64,000 bases of DNA, taken from contig JAIUPC010000017.1 in the NCBI GenBank assembly GCA_020161655.1, positions 299,239 through 363,238 on the forward strand. The letters run 5' to 3'. A program made the translations under genes and the position numbers. Source of the DNA: Pseudomonadota bacterium (GTDB lineage Bacteria > Pseudomonadota > Alphaproteobacteria > Rhodobacterales > Rhodobacteraceae). Below, piece by piece: positions 49,819 to 58,335 of this stretch (its first letter is position 1; every line of letters begins with the position of its first letter). The notes under the pieces were generated by a model. That model saw only the letters and a list, made by a program, of their open reading frames with translations. It ran no database searches and was not told the DNA's origin.

Positions 49819-51128
49819 CAGTGTATGATCTTCTCATCGCGGACGAACATGTTCGCCCAGGCCCGGTCGATAAGTTCTGGCGTCATCTGATAAGCGATGC
49901 CCTCGAAATTGCAGATCGCGATCATCTGGTCGATCAGGAAGATCGGCTGATAGTTCGCGTAAACGTTGTTGATCGTAGGGTATTTTGTCTTGAGAAGGTG
50001 CAACAATGCCTTCTCATTCAGCGGCATTTTCTTCTTTTTGGCAACCATAGCGAAGATCTTCAGGAAGATTTCCTGATTTGGACCGTCAATCTTGATCTTG
50101 AAGAAGATCCGGCGGAGCGCGGCCTTGTCGAAGATCTCGTTCGGGTGGAAGTTGGTGGAGAAGATGACGAGCGTGTCGAAAGGTACCTCGAACTTCTCGC
50201 CGGACTGGAGCGCCAGGATGTCGCGGCTTTCTTCCAAGGGCACGATCCAGCGGTTGACGATCTTCTGCGGCGGCTCGGCCTGGCGGCCAAGGTCGTCGAT
50301 GATGAAGACGCCGCCGGTGGCTTTCATCTGCAACGATGCCGTATAGGTCCGCGCCGTCGGGTTGTAGGTGAGGTCGAGCATGTCGAGAGACAGTTCGCCG
50401 CCGGTGATGACGGTCGGCCTGTCACAAAGGACATAGCGGTTGTCGAAACGGTTCGAGGAACGCCGGAGGCTGGTCGGGTCGTCTTCCGAAGCCGAGGCGG
50501 CGGAATGGACGATCGGGTCGTAGACGGTGATGACCTGACCGGAGTATTCGATCGCTTTCGGGATGTAGATGCGGTCGCCGATGGCATCGCGGATGCCGTT
50601 GGAGATCGAGGACTTGCCGTTGCCGGGCGGCCCGTACATCAGGATCGAACGGCCCGCGCCCACGGCAGGGCCGAGGTGATCCAGAAGCTCGTCCGGCAGG
50701 ATCAGGTGGCCCATCGCGCCGGTCAGCCGGTCCCGCGTGATCTGGATGTTGCGGATCGACTGCTTCTTGACCTGCTCGCGGTACATCTCGAGCGGCACCG
50801 GCATCGCGCCGTAATACTCCGACTGCGCCAGCGCATCGAGCGCGCGCGCCTTGCCGGCGTCGGCAAGCTGATAGCCCATCTCGCCACCGGAGTTGGCGTG
50901 GAGCGTACCCGTCGCCTCCAGAAGTTTCTGGCCACGGGCGAGGTCGATCAGCTCTTGCGTCACCGGAATCGGCATCGCGATCTGGCGCGAGATTTCCGAT
51001 ACCGTCTCCAGGTTCATGCGGAACATGGTCTTGAGGAGGATATCGCGCATCATCACCATGTTGAGGCCGGTATCGGCCATCGAACGGGGTGGCGGCGGCG
51101 CGATCACATTTGACACCTGCATGTTCAT
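49818..51128 (-). CDS. AAA+ ATPase with an N-terminal winged-helix-like region
   Basis: About 436 residues. Residues 25-100 (DILLKTMFRMNLETVSEISR through GYQLADAGKARALDAL) look like a winged-helix DNA- or protein-binding domain. The AAA+ core has P-loop GPPGNGKS at 166-173, Walker B VFIIDDLG, sensor 1 FSTNFHP and an arginine in LRRIFFKI. The C-terminal part is helical (EKALLHLLKTKYPTINNVYANY). I cannot tie it to a known system; it is conserved-looking, coupled to a dehydrogenase downstream, and lies beside the pilus locus with a divergent membrane-protein gene. The start at 51128 has AGGAAA eleven bases upstream. Confidence 0.7.
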   Translation of the reverse strand: MNMQVSNVIAPPPPRSMADTGLNMVMMRDILLKTMFRMNLETVSEISRQIAMPIPVTQELIDLARGQKLLEATGTLHANSGGEMGYQLADAGKARALDALAQSEYYGAMPVPLEMYREQVKKQSIRNIQITRDRLTGAMGHLILPDELLDHLGPAVGAGRSILMYGPPGNGKSSISNGIRDAIGDRIYIPKAIEYSGQVITVYDPIVHSAASASEDDPTSLRRSSNRFDNRYVLCDRPTVITGGELSLDMLDLTYNPTARTYTASLQMKATGGVFIIDDLGRQAEPPQKIVNRWIVPLEESRDILALQSGEKFEVPFDTLVIFSTNFHPNEIFDKAALRRIFFKIKIDGPNQEIFLKIFAMVAKKKKMPLNEKALLHLLKTKYPTINNVYANYQPIFLIDQMIAICNFEGIAYQMTPELIDRAWANMFVRDEKIIH

Positions 51129-51275
51129 CTGCGGCGCACTTTCCTGGGCTACTGCGATGAACGCGCCACGCGGAATCAGACTTCGCGCCAGACACACCCA
51201 CCAAGGGATTCACAGGATCAATCTGACCGGCTAATGTGGCCAAAAAATGGAAACAAAACAGGCATTGAGAGACCA

Positions 51276-52898
51276 ATGAGCAGAGCACGGACGGGCATCC
51301 TCTTCGCGGTCATGGCGCTCGCCGTCGTGGTCTTCGGCGGCGTCCCCCTGCTCAAGGGGGCGCTCTATCTGGGCAAGCACCAGGGCGACGCCATGCACCT
51401 TGCGGACCTGGTGCTCAGGATGGCCGACGGGCAGATGCCGCACCTCGATTTCATGACGCCGATCGGGTTTCTCGCGATCTATCCCATCGCGCTTTTCGTG
51501 AAACTGGGCTTCGGGCTTGGCCACGCGATCTTCTATGCTCAGTTGCTTGTGGCGTTGTTGCTGTTCCTGCCAGCATTTCATGTCGCCAGAAGCCGGCTGA
51601 GCGGTGTCTGGCCCTATGTCTACGGCGCCTTTGTCATGCTGCTCTGCTTGGCGCTCGTCCACGGCGAAGCGCAAAGTGCCATATCGATCTCAATGCATTA
51701 CAACCGATGGGCCTGGGCGGTCGCCTATGTGATCGTGCCTTTGGCCGTACTTGAGCCTTTCGGTCAACGTCGGCCCTGGCTCGACGGGTCGCTGATCGGC
51801 CTGGGTCTTGCGGTGCTGGCGCTGATGAAGATCACCTATTTCGCGGCGCTCGCGCCAGGCATTTTTGTGGCGCTTCTCGCGCGGCGAAACTGGCAGGCGA
51901 TCCTTGCCGCCCTGATCGCGGGACTTGCCGTTGCCGCGGCAATGACGGCCTATGCGGGCCTGAATTTCTGGTACGCCTATCTCGGCGACCTCATGACGGT
52001 TGCAGGTTCGCCGGAGCGTCCTGCTCCGGGCGAGAGTTTCGCTGGCGTCGTTGCCTTTCCCAGCTACTTGGGGCCGAGCCTCACGCTCGTTTCCGCGGTC
52101 ATCCTGCTCAGGCAGGCGGGCCGGATGGTGGAGGGGATGTCGCTTCTGGTCTTGATGCCGGGCTTCGTCTACATCGCCTATCAGAACTTCGGGAACGATC
52201 CGCAGTGGCTCTACCTCGTCGCGCTGCTGCTTTTCGTGCTGCGCCCGTACGATACGGTGCGCAACGGGTTTGGCTGGAACCTGCGTATCACTTTCGGCTA
52301 CGCTGGCGTGCTGGCACTCGCCTTCGGGATGCCTTCCGCACTCAATCTTGCATATAGTCCGTTCCGGCATCTGGCATCGCAAACCGAGGGCGCCGTACCG
52401 CTGCTGCCGCGCCTGGCAGTGCATCGGGACATCTTGACGCTTGCCGACAAGATCTACACCGCGAACCTGAAGATGCCCTATGATGGCAAGGGCCAACCCT
52501 ACGCAGCCTATCAGTGGCGAGCGAACCGGCCCGAACCCACCTTGTTGAACGGCGAACCGCTACCGGAATGCCAGCTGGATGGAGGCATGACTGCCTGGTT
52601 CGAACTCGTGTCAGCCGATCTGGAAAACGCCGGCTACAAGGGATCGCGTCTGATTGGCACCGATCTTTATTCCGCCTACTGGATGTTTGGTGACTTCCGG
52701 AGCGTGAAGGGCGCGGCGCCTTGGTACTATGGTGGTCTGTCGGGCGCTGAGAATGCGGACTACATCATCGTGCCGCTATGCCCGATGGAATACGGGCTTC
52801 GGGCGCAGATGCTCAAGTCGCTGGATGATGGCGGCTGGGCCCTGCGCGAGGTGCGCAGGACCGATCTTTATATCTTGGTCGAAGCCAGCAAACCCTGA
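51276..52898 (+). CDS. Polytopic membrane protein with GT-C glycosyltransferase-like N-terminus
   Basis: A 540-residue inner-membrane protein with about ten or eleven hydrophobic helices in the first 380 residues and a soluble C-terminal domain of about 150. The first extracytoplasmic loop, GDAMHLADLVLRMADGQMPH followed by LDFMTPIGFLAIYP, resembles GT-C enzymes, where an acidic residue of this loop is catalytic. GT-C enzymes use lipid-linked sugars. It is divergent from the AAA+ ATPase and convergent with the prepilin peptidase gene, overlapping it by 31 bases. A role in glycosylating pili or a polysaccharide is possible but not shown. The start at 51276 is the first good ATG. Confidence 0.65.
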   Translation: MSRARTGILFAVMALAVVVFGGVPLLKGALYLGKHQGDAMHLADLVLRMADGQMPHLDFMTPIGFLAIYPIALFVKLGFGLGHAIFYAQLLVALLLFLPAFHVARSRLSGVWPYVYGAFVMLLCLALVHGEAQSAISISMHYNRWAWAVAYVIVPLAVLEPFGQRRPWLDGSLIGLGLAVLALMKITYFAALAPGIFVALLARRNWQAILAALIAGLAVAAAMTAYAGLNFWYAYLGDLMTVAGSPERPAPGESFAGVVAFPSYLGPSLTLVSAVILLRQAGRMVEGMSLLVLMPGFVYIAYQNFGNDPQWLYLVALLLFVLRPYDTVRNGFGWNLRITFGYAGVLALAFGMPSALNLAYSPFRHLASQTEGAVPLLPRLAVHRDILTLADKIYTANLKMPYDGKGQPYAAYQWRANRPEPTLLNGEPLPECQLDGGMTAWFELVSADLENAGYKGSRLIGTDLYSAYWMFGDFRSVKGAAPWYYGGLSGAENADYIIVPLCPMEYGLRAQMLKSLDDGGWALREVRRTDLYILVEASKP

Positions 52899-53434
52899 AT
52901 CGCCATCATCGCCGACGGGAAGACCATCAGGATCAGATAAGTGATTAACGTCCCGACCAGCGCCAGGCCCATCGGAAAGTCCTTGCGCTTCCAGGATACC
53001 CAGTCGGACGCCATCGCCGTCACCGCCGGGATCGCGCGCAACAGCCGGTGGGCGGCGAAGGCGCCGAGCAGAAAGGCGGCGAAGAGGGCGAGCACGATCG
53101 ACAGATGATCAAGCCGCTGCGCCACGAAAGGTGCTGCGGCAGCGGCGAACTTGGCATCGCCGGCGCCGACATTCGCCACCGCGTTGAGGAAGAACCCGAT
53201 CGCAAGGACGACCACGAGGTTGACCCAGCGCCAGAGCCAGAATTCGAGCGGAATGAGCGCGAGCCCGGCAAAGAAGAAGACCGCCAGGAGGGCGAGCACC
53301 GCCTTGTTCGGGATCTTCATTGTCTTCAGATCGGACCACGCCACCCAGGCGCAGATCGGCAGGCAAAGAAGCAGGAAAATGCCGTAGGCAAAGGCAACCG
53401 CCTCGGGGCTGGTCATCGCATAGGGGTTGAGCAT
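52868..53434 (-). CDS. cpaA: Tad pilus prepilin peptidase CpaA
   Basis: A 188-residue type IV-type prepilin peptidase with five or six membrane helices. Both catalytic aspartates are visible: Asp35 in WSDLKTMKIPN and Asp93 in GAGDAK (GxGD protease family). It trims Flp prepilins at the cytoplasmic face. As in other CpaA/TadV proteins the long N-terminal methylase domain is absent. It starts five bases after the stop of the TPR lipoprotein gene. It is the last gene of the minus-strand pilus cluster. Confidence 0.9.
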   Translation of the reverse strand: MLNPYAMTSPEAVAFAYGIFLLLCLPICAWVAWSDLKTMKIPNKAVLALLAVFFFAGLALIPLEFWLWRWVNLVVVLAIGFFLNAVANVGAGDAKFAAAAAPFVAQRLDHLSIVLALFAAFLLGAFAAHRLLRAIPAVTAMASDWVSWKRKDFPMGLALVGTLITYLILMVFPSAMMAIQGLLASTKI

Positions 53435-53438
53435 CAGA

Positions 53439-54299
53439 TCAACCCTTCGCGACCTGGGCATTGAGCGCTTCAAGCGCACGCGTCGCCTGTTCGAAATAGC
53501 GTGGGCTGGTTTCGACGGCGTCTTCCAGCAGGCCTTTTCCGGTTGTCACATCGCCCTGCTTGATGGCGCTGAGGGCGGCCGTGTAGAGCAGCTGCGAACG
53601 TTCTTCCTGCGTCATGTTGACGATCGGCATGTCATACTTGCGCTGTGCCGCCCGCGCCAGGACGAGGTTGTTCTTCGCGGTAAAGACCGAACCGTCGTAG
53701 GTGAGGGACTCGGCAAAAAGCTTCTCGGCGCCGGGATAGTCGCCGCGCGTCAGCTTCGAGTAACCCCAGTTGTTGAGGACGCCTGCAGGCTTGGTCGTCA
53801 GGCCGAAGGCGGTTTCATAGAAGCTGTCGGCCTTCTGCCACTTTTTGTTGGCATCCGCGACCATTGCTTCCAGCCGGTAACGCTCGAAGGTCTCGTGGGT
53901 CGGCGGGATGGTGTTCAGCGTCGCCTCCGCCTTGGCCCATTCGTTGGAGCGGATATAGGCGTCGGCGAGTTGCACCTGGTCATCAGGGGTGCCTTCGGGG
54001 CTTGCCGCGATCTGCGCCCAGAGCACCGCCGCTTCCGTTGGCTTCTTCGCGCGCACTAGCGACTTGGCCAACCCGCGCTTCAGGTCGATGCGGTCGGGGT
54101 TCTCGGCCACGGCCTTGGCGAAATAGCTGACCGACTCGTTCGGGTCGCCGACCGTGAGCATGACATCGTTGAGATTGCTCTCATCAATGACGTTGACGCT
54201 TTTCATCGCGCGCTTGACGTCGGCGTCGGTGTTGCGGTTGCAGCCGGCCAAGCCGACCGTCCCTGCGATGCAGAGCGAAATCAGGATAGGGTGGCGCAT
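53439..54299 (-). CDS. tadD: Tad pilus TPR lipoprotein TadD
   Basis: A 286-residue lipoprotein (lipobox TVGLAGC) with several tetratricopeptide units, e.g. GLAKSLVRAKKPTEAAVLWAQ, AEATLNTIPPTHETFERYRL and WGYSKLTRGDYPGAEKLFAE. TadD-type proteins help assemble the Tad secretin in the outer membrane. The ATG at 54299 has AAAGGA at eight bases; another ATG at 54323 is poorly spaced. It is followed by cpaA and preceded by a second TPR lipoprotein. Confidence 0.85.
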   Translation of the reverse strand: MRHPILISLCIAGTVGLAGCNRNTDADVKRAMKSVNVIDESNLNDVMLTVGDPNESVSYFAKAVAENPDRIDLKRGLAKSLVRAKKPTEAAVLWAQIAASPEGTPDDQVQLADAYIRSNEWAKAEATLNTIPPTHETFERYRLEAMVADANKKWQKADSFYETAFGLTTKPAGVLNNWGYSKLTRGDYPGAEKLFAESLTYDGSVFTAKNNLVLARAAQRKYDMPIVNMTQEERSQLLYTAALSAIKQGDVTTGKGLLEDAVETSPRYFEQATRALEALNAQVAKG

Positions 54300-54326
54300 T
54301 TGCTGCGTCCTTTGCTGCTTCATGCC

Positions 54327-54893
54327 TCAAGGTGTGGTGAGCAGCAGATATTGCCCGTGCCCGCGTCTCACCAGCGAGAATTGATTATTATTGGGAGCAT
54401 CATATGTCGGCTCCTTCATCTTGGCGAGCGCCAGCCGCAGATTTTCGCGAATGGCGTCCGATTGGCCACTGTCGAGTGCGAATGCCGTGTGGAAGACGCG
54501 GCTCGCCTCCGCGACCTGGCCCTTTTCCATCAGCACAACGCCAAGATTGTTCCAGGCCGGAACGAAGGTCTGGTCAAGTTCGATGGCGCGGCGGAGCATC
54601 TGCTCGGCCTGGCCAAGACGGCCGAGCCTGAGGTCGGCAGACCCCACGGCCGAAAGCACGTCGGCATTCGCGCCATGCTTGCCCGCGGCCCGGTAATAGG
54701 CCTTGAGCGCCAGTTCATACTCGCCCGCCTCCATTAGCCGGTGGCCGACGGTGAGACCGTCGACCGACTGCTGGCCGCGGGCGACGCCGGTCGGCGCGTA
54801 GGGGGAGCCCTTGTCCTGCGAAAAGCCGCCTGTCGATTGACAGGCGGCCATCAGGCCGATCGCGGCCAGAAGTCCTGCGTTGCGTACTGCCAT
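54327..54893 (-). CDS. Second TPR lipoprotein of the Tad locus
   Basis: A 188-residue lipoprotein (lipobox GLMAACQ) with about three TPR units (AGEYELALKAYYRAAGKHG, GSADLRLGRLGQAEQMLRRA, WNNLGVVLMEKGQVAEASRVF). It resembles the TadD family but is shorter. It begins four bases after tadC and ends 27 bases before the larger TadD gene, so both belong to the tadABC transcript. Confidence 0.82.
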   Translation of the reverse strand: MAVRNAGLLAAIGLMAACQSTGGFSQDKGSPYAPTGVARGQQSVDGLTVGHRLMEAGEYELALKAYYRAAGKHGANADVLSAVGSADLRLGRLGQAEQMLRRAIELDQTFVPAWNNLGVVLMEKGQVAEASRVFHTAFALDSGQSDAIRENLRLALAKMKEPTYDAPNNNQFSLVRRGHGQYLLLTTP

Positions 54894-54897
54894 TGCC

Positions 54898-55884
54898 TCA
54901 GGGTTGGAAGTTCTTGAAGAGCTGAAGCATATCGTAAACCGACGGCCCGACAAGGATCATCAGCAGCGGCGGCACGGTAAACATCATCGTGCCGAGGGTC
55001 ATTTTCGTCGGCAGCTTGTTGGCAAGCTCCTCGGCCCGCATCACCCGCTTGTCGCGCATTTCGGCGGCATAGACCCTGAGGGCTTCGGCGATCGAGGTGC
55101 CAAAGGTTTGCGACTGGATCATCACGGTGACGAAGGACGCAACGTCGGGCACGCCGGAACGTTCGGAAAAGGCGCGCAGAACCGTGGCCTTTTCCTTGCC
55201 GGCCTTCACCTCTTGCGACACGATCTCGAATTCCTCGGACAGCGCCGGATAGCCGTTCTTGAGTTCCTTGTGGACGCGGATGATGCCCTGGTCGAGCGAC
55301 TGGCCCGCCTCGACGCAAACCAGAAGCATGTCGAGCGCATCCGGGAACCCGTTCTGGATTTCGCCCTGGCGCGCAGTAATCCGACGCTCGATCCAGTATT
55401 TCGGCAGATAGTAGCCGATACCGCCGGGGATCAGCACGGCGAGGAGGAGCGTCGTGGTCGAAACCTCGCCCGATGCCGATGCGACGATCGCGTAGATCAC
55501 GCCGCAGATCAGGAAACCGATGCCCAGCATGAACTGGATGGCGTGGAACTTGCGCACCGCGTCGCGGCCGCGGTAGCCCGCGCGCGTCATCTTGAGGCGC
55601 GAGGTGCTCATCTCCTCTTCGGTCTTCGGTTCGAGGAAGTTCGCGAACTTGTCGAGCTTGTCGGACCCCTTGCCCTGGCGCAGGGTCTTCTTGGCCTGCT
55701 TGCCATTGCCTGGCGTGGTCACGGCGACGCTTGCGCCGCGGAGCTTGGCATAGGGATCGGCGCGCTTCTTCAGCATCGTCGGCAATGTCGCCGCGACGAG
55801 CAGCAACCCGAGGAAGCCGACGGCAGCCAGGGGACCAAGCGGCCCGAGCATCCCCGTGAGCATTTCGTTGAGCGAGGTCAGCAT
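54898..55884 (-). CDS. tadC: Tad pilus inner-membrane platform protein TadC
   Basis: A 328-residue type II secretion F-domain protein with N-terminal membrane helices and the conserved GEIQNGFPDALDMLLVCVEAGQSLDQ block; the C-terminus holds one or two more helices. With TadB it forms the platform driven by the TadA ATPase. It lies 13 bases after tadB. Confidence 0.92.
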   Translation of the reverse strand: MLTSLNEMLTGMLGPLGPLAAVGFLGLLLVAATLPTMLKKRADPYAKLRGASVAVTTPGNGKQAKKTLRQGKGSDKLDKFANFLEPKTEEEMSTSRLKMTRAGYRGRDAVRKFHAIQFMLGIGFLICGVIYAIVASASGEVSTTTLLLAVLIPGGIGYYLPKYWIERRITARQGEIQNGFPDALDMLLVCVEAGQSLDQGIIRVHKELKNGYPALSEEFEIVSQEVKAGKEKATVLRAFSERSGVPDVASFVTVMIQSQTFGTSIAEALRVYAAEMRDKRVMRAEELANKLPTKMTLGTMMFTVPPLLMILVGPSVYDMLQLFKNFQP

Positions 55885-55897
55885 GTCGGGGGGCCCC

Positions 55898-56866
55898 TCA
55901 GACCTTGATGTTGACCATCATCTTCATGAAGACGACGTTGATTGCGAGGAAGGTAAAGACGATGAGCGCGGCCGGAACGAAAGCTGCGGTGTCTTTCACG
56001 GTGTCGAAATAGTCGGGCTTGAGTATCTGGATCACCGCCAGCACGACGAGCGGGAAGGACGACAGGAACATGCCGGACCACTTGGCTTCGGCGGTGATGG
56101 CACGGACCCGGCGGAAAAGCCGGAACCGGGCGCGGATCACCTTGGCAAGCCCGTCGAGAATTTCGGCAAGGTTGCCGCCCGACTGCTGCTGGATCGTCAC
56201 GGCGACGGCAAGGAAGCGCAAGTCCTGCATGTCCATCCGTTCGGCCAGGTCCTTCAGCGATTCCGAAATGTCGCGGCCGTAGGCGCTTTCATCGGCGATC
56301 ATGCCGAATTCGGTGCCGAGCGGATCGGGAACTTCCTTCGCCACGATCTGGATCGCGGATGAGAAGGGATGGCCGACGCGCAGGCTGCGCACCATCAGCT
56401 CCACCGCGTCCGGCAGTTGCTCCTCGACCATGTCCATGCGTTTCTTGGCCTTGCGACTGACCCAGAAGTAGACGGCACCGACACCCATCAGGACGGCCAC
56501 GGCGACCTGAACCGGGGTGGAGGCGGCGGTTCCGATCTTGAGGCCGATGAAGGCCACGAACGACAGAAGCACCATGACGAGGATGAGCGCCTTCGGCGAA
56601 AAGGCGATGTTCGCCTTCTGCGCCTTCGCCGCGAGAATCGAATAAAGCGGGATGCCGTTGGCCCTGAGGTGCTGGCTGGCTTCCTTGCGAAGCTGTTCCA
56701 GCACCTTTTCGCGCTGGCCGCCCTTTTCAAGAAGATCGAGCCGCCGGTTGACCCGCGAGTTGAGCGAGATCGACTTGCCGAAGATGACGAGGTAGAGGCC
56801 CTCGACCAGCAAAAGAACCGCGAGGAAGATCAGGCCATAGATTATGGGGGTCGGGCTGATGATCAT
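55898..56866 (-). CDS. tadB: Tad pilus inner-membrane platform protein TadB
   Basis: A 322-residue F-domain protein: an N-terminal helix, two central helices (about 90-130), the conserved segment QLPDAVELMVRSLRVGHPFSSAI, and C-terminal helices. Partner of TadC. It begins five bases after the tadA stop. Confidence 0.92.
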   Translation of the reverse strand: MIISPTPIIYGLIFLAVLLLVEGLYLVIFGKSISLNSRVNRRLDLLEKGGQREKVLEQLRKEASQHLRANGIPLYSILAAKAQKANIAFSPKALILVMVLLSFVAFIGLKIGTAASTPVQVAVAVLMGVGAVYFWVSRKAKKRMDMVEEQLPDAVELMVRSLRVGHPFSSAIQIVAKEVPDPLGTEFGMIADESAYGRDISESLKDLAERMDMQDLRFLAVAVTIQQQSGGNLAEILDGLAKVIRARFRLFRRVRAITAEAKWSGMFLSSFPLVVLAVIQILKPDYFDTVKDTAAFVPAALIVFTFLAINVVFMKMMVNIKV

Positions 56867-56871
56867 CTGGC

Positions 56872-58320
56872 TTACTCCGCCGCAACAGGTTCGTAGATCG
56901 AGGCCGGAAGGTCATAGCCCCAGGCTCGGAAGCGGTCGGCATAGGCCGAACGCACGCCGGTCGCGGTGAAGCGGCCGATGATCTTGCCGTCGGGCGCAAG
57001 GCCAAGCCGCTCGTAGCGGAAGATTTCCTGCATCGAGATGACATCGCCTTCCATGCCCGTGATCTCGGTGATCGAGGTCATCCGGCGTGAACCGTCCTGC
57101 AGACGCGAAGCCTGCACGATGAGGTTGACGGCCGAAGCGATCTGCGAGCGCACGGCCTTGATCGGCATTTCGATCCCGGCCATCGCGATCATGTTTTCCA
57201 AACGGCTGATACCGTCGCGGGCAGAGTTGGCGTGGATCGTGGTCATCGAACCGTCGTGGCCGGTGTTCATGGCCTGAAGCATGTCGATGACTTCCTCGCC
57301 GCGGGTTTCGCCGACGATGATGCGGTCAGGACGCATCCGGAGCGCGTTCCTGAGACAATCGCGCTGGGTGACGGCACCCTTGCCTTCGACGTTCGAGGGG
57401 CGACTTTCCATCCGGCCGACATGGGTCTGCTGGAGCTGGAGTTCCGCCGTATCCTCGATCGTCAGGATGCGTTCGGTATTGTCGATGAAGGACGAAAGCG
57501 CGTTGAGCGTTGTGGTCTTGCCGGAACCGGTACCGCCCGAGACGATGACATTGAGGCGGGTGGCGACGGCGGCCTGAAGATAGGCCGCCATCTCCTCGGT
57601 GAAGGCGCCGAAGCGGACGAGGTCGTCGACGCCGAGCTTGTCCTTCTTGAACTTACGGATCGAGACGAGCGAGCCGTCGACCGCGATCGGCGGCACCATG
57701 CAGTTGAAGCGCGACCCGTCGGCAAGGCGGGCGTCGCAATAGGGGTTCGATTCATCGACGCGCCGGCCCACGGCCGACACGATCTTGTCGATGATCCTGA
57801 GGAGGTGGCGTTCGTCCTTGAAGGTGATGTCGGTGAGCGTCAGCTTGCCCGACCGTTCGACGAAGATCTGCTGCGGGCCGTTCACCAGAATATCGTTGAC
57901 GGTGTCGTCCTGCAGAAGCGTCTCCAGCGGGCCAAGGCCCATCACCTCATGGTAGAGTTCCTGGAAGAGGGTGGAGCGTTCGTCCTTGTTCAGGACCATG
58001 CCGATGTCTTCGAGCGCTTCGGTGGAGATCGCGACGATTTCCTGCCGCAGTTCGGACTCGGAGGCATGTTCCAGCGCGCTGAGGTTCAGGTTGTCGAGCA
58101 GGCGCTTGTGCAGCTCGACCTTCAGTTCACTCATCCGCTCCTTGCGTTTCTTCTCCTTGTCGGCGGCGATGGCCTGGGCGGAGGGCGGCGCGGCGGCTCC
58201 GGGGCGGCGGACCACCGCCATCGCGGTTGCAGGCGTGGCGGCGGGTGCGGCCGTGGCGGCGGCCTTCGGCTCTGCTGCGGCGGAACCGGGGGCGGCGGGT
58301 TTCTTGTAGCGGGAAAACAT
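56872..58320 (-). CDS. tadA: Tad pilus secretion ATPase TadA/CpaF
   Basis: A 482-residue type II/IV secretion ATPase. The first 60 residues are Ala/Pro-rich and likely disordered. The N2 domain follows, then P-loop GGTGSGKT at 262-269, Asp box [12 protein letters not shown], Walker B-like [14 protein letters not shown] and His box [11 protein letters not shown]. It powers both extension and retraction of Flp pili in related systems. Confidence 0.95.
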   Translation of the reverse strand: MFSRYKKPAAPGSAAAEPKAAATAAPAATPATAMAVVRRPGAAAPPSAQAIAADKEKKRKERMSELKVELHKRLLDNLNLSALEHASESELRQEIVAISTEALEDIGMVLNKDERSTLFQELYHEVMGLGPLETLLQDDTVNDILVNGPQQIFVERSGKLTLTDITFKDERHLLRIIDKIVSAVGRRVDESNPYCDARLADGSRFNCMVPPIAVDGSLVSIRKFKKDKLGVDDLVRFGAFTEEMAAYLQAAVATRLNVIVSGGTGSGKTTTLNALSSFIDNTERILTIEDTAELQLQQTHVGRMESRPSNVEGKGAVTQRDCLRNALRMRPDRIIVGETRGEEVIDMLQAMNTGHDGSMTTIHANSARDGISRLENMIAMAGIEMPIKAVRSQIASAVNLIVQASRLQDGSRRMTSITEITGMEGDVISMQEIFRYERLGLAPDGKIIGRFTATGVRSAYADRFRAWGYDLPASIYEPVAAE

Positions 58321-58335
58321 GTTCCGTCCCTTATG

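Noticed and set aside
49975-50000. GGTATTTTGTCTTGAGAAGG as another copy of the repeat tail
   Set aside because: It lacks the preceding hairpins and the GGACA core and is explained by conserved codons of the ATPase C-terminus.
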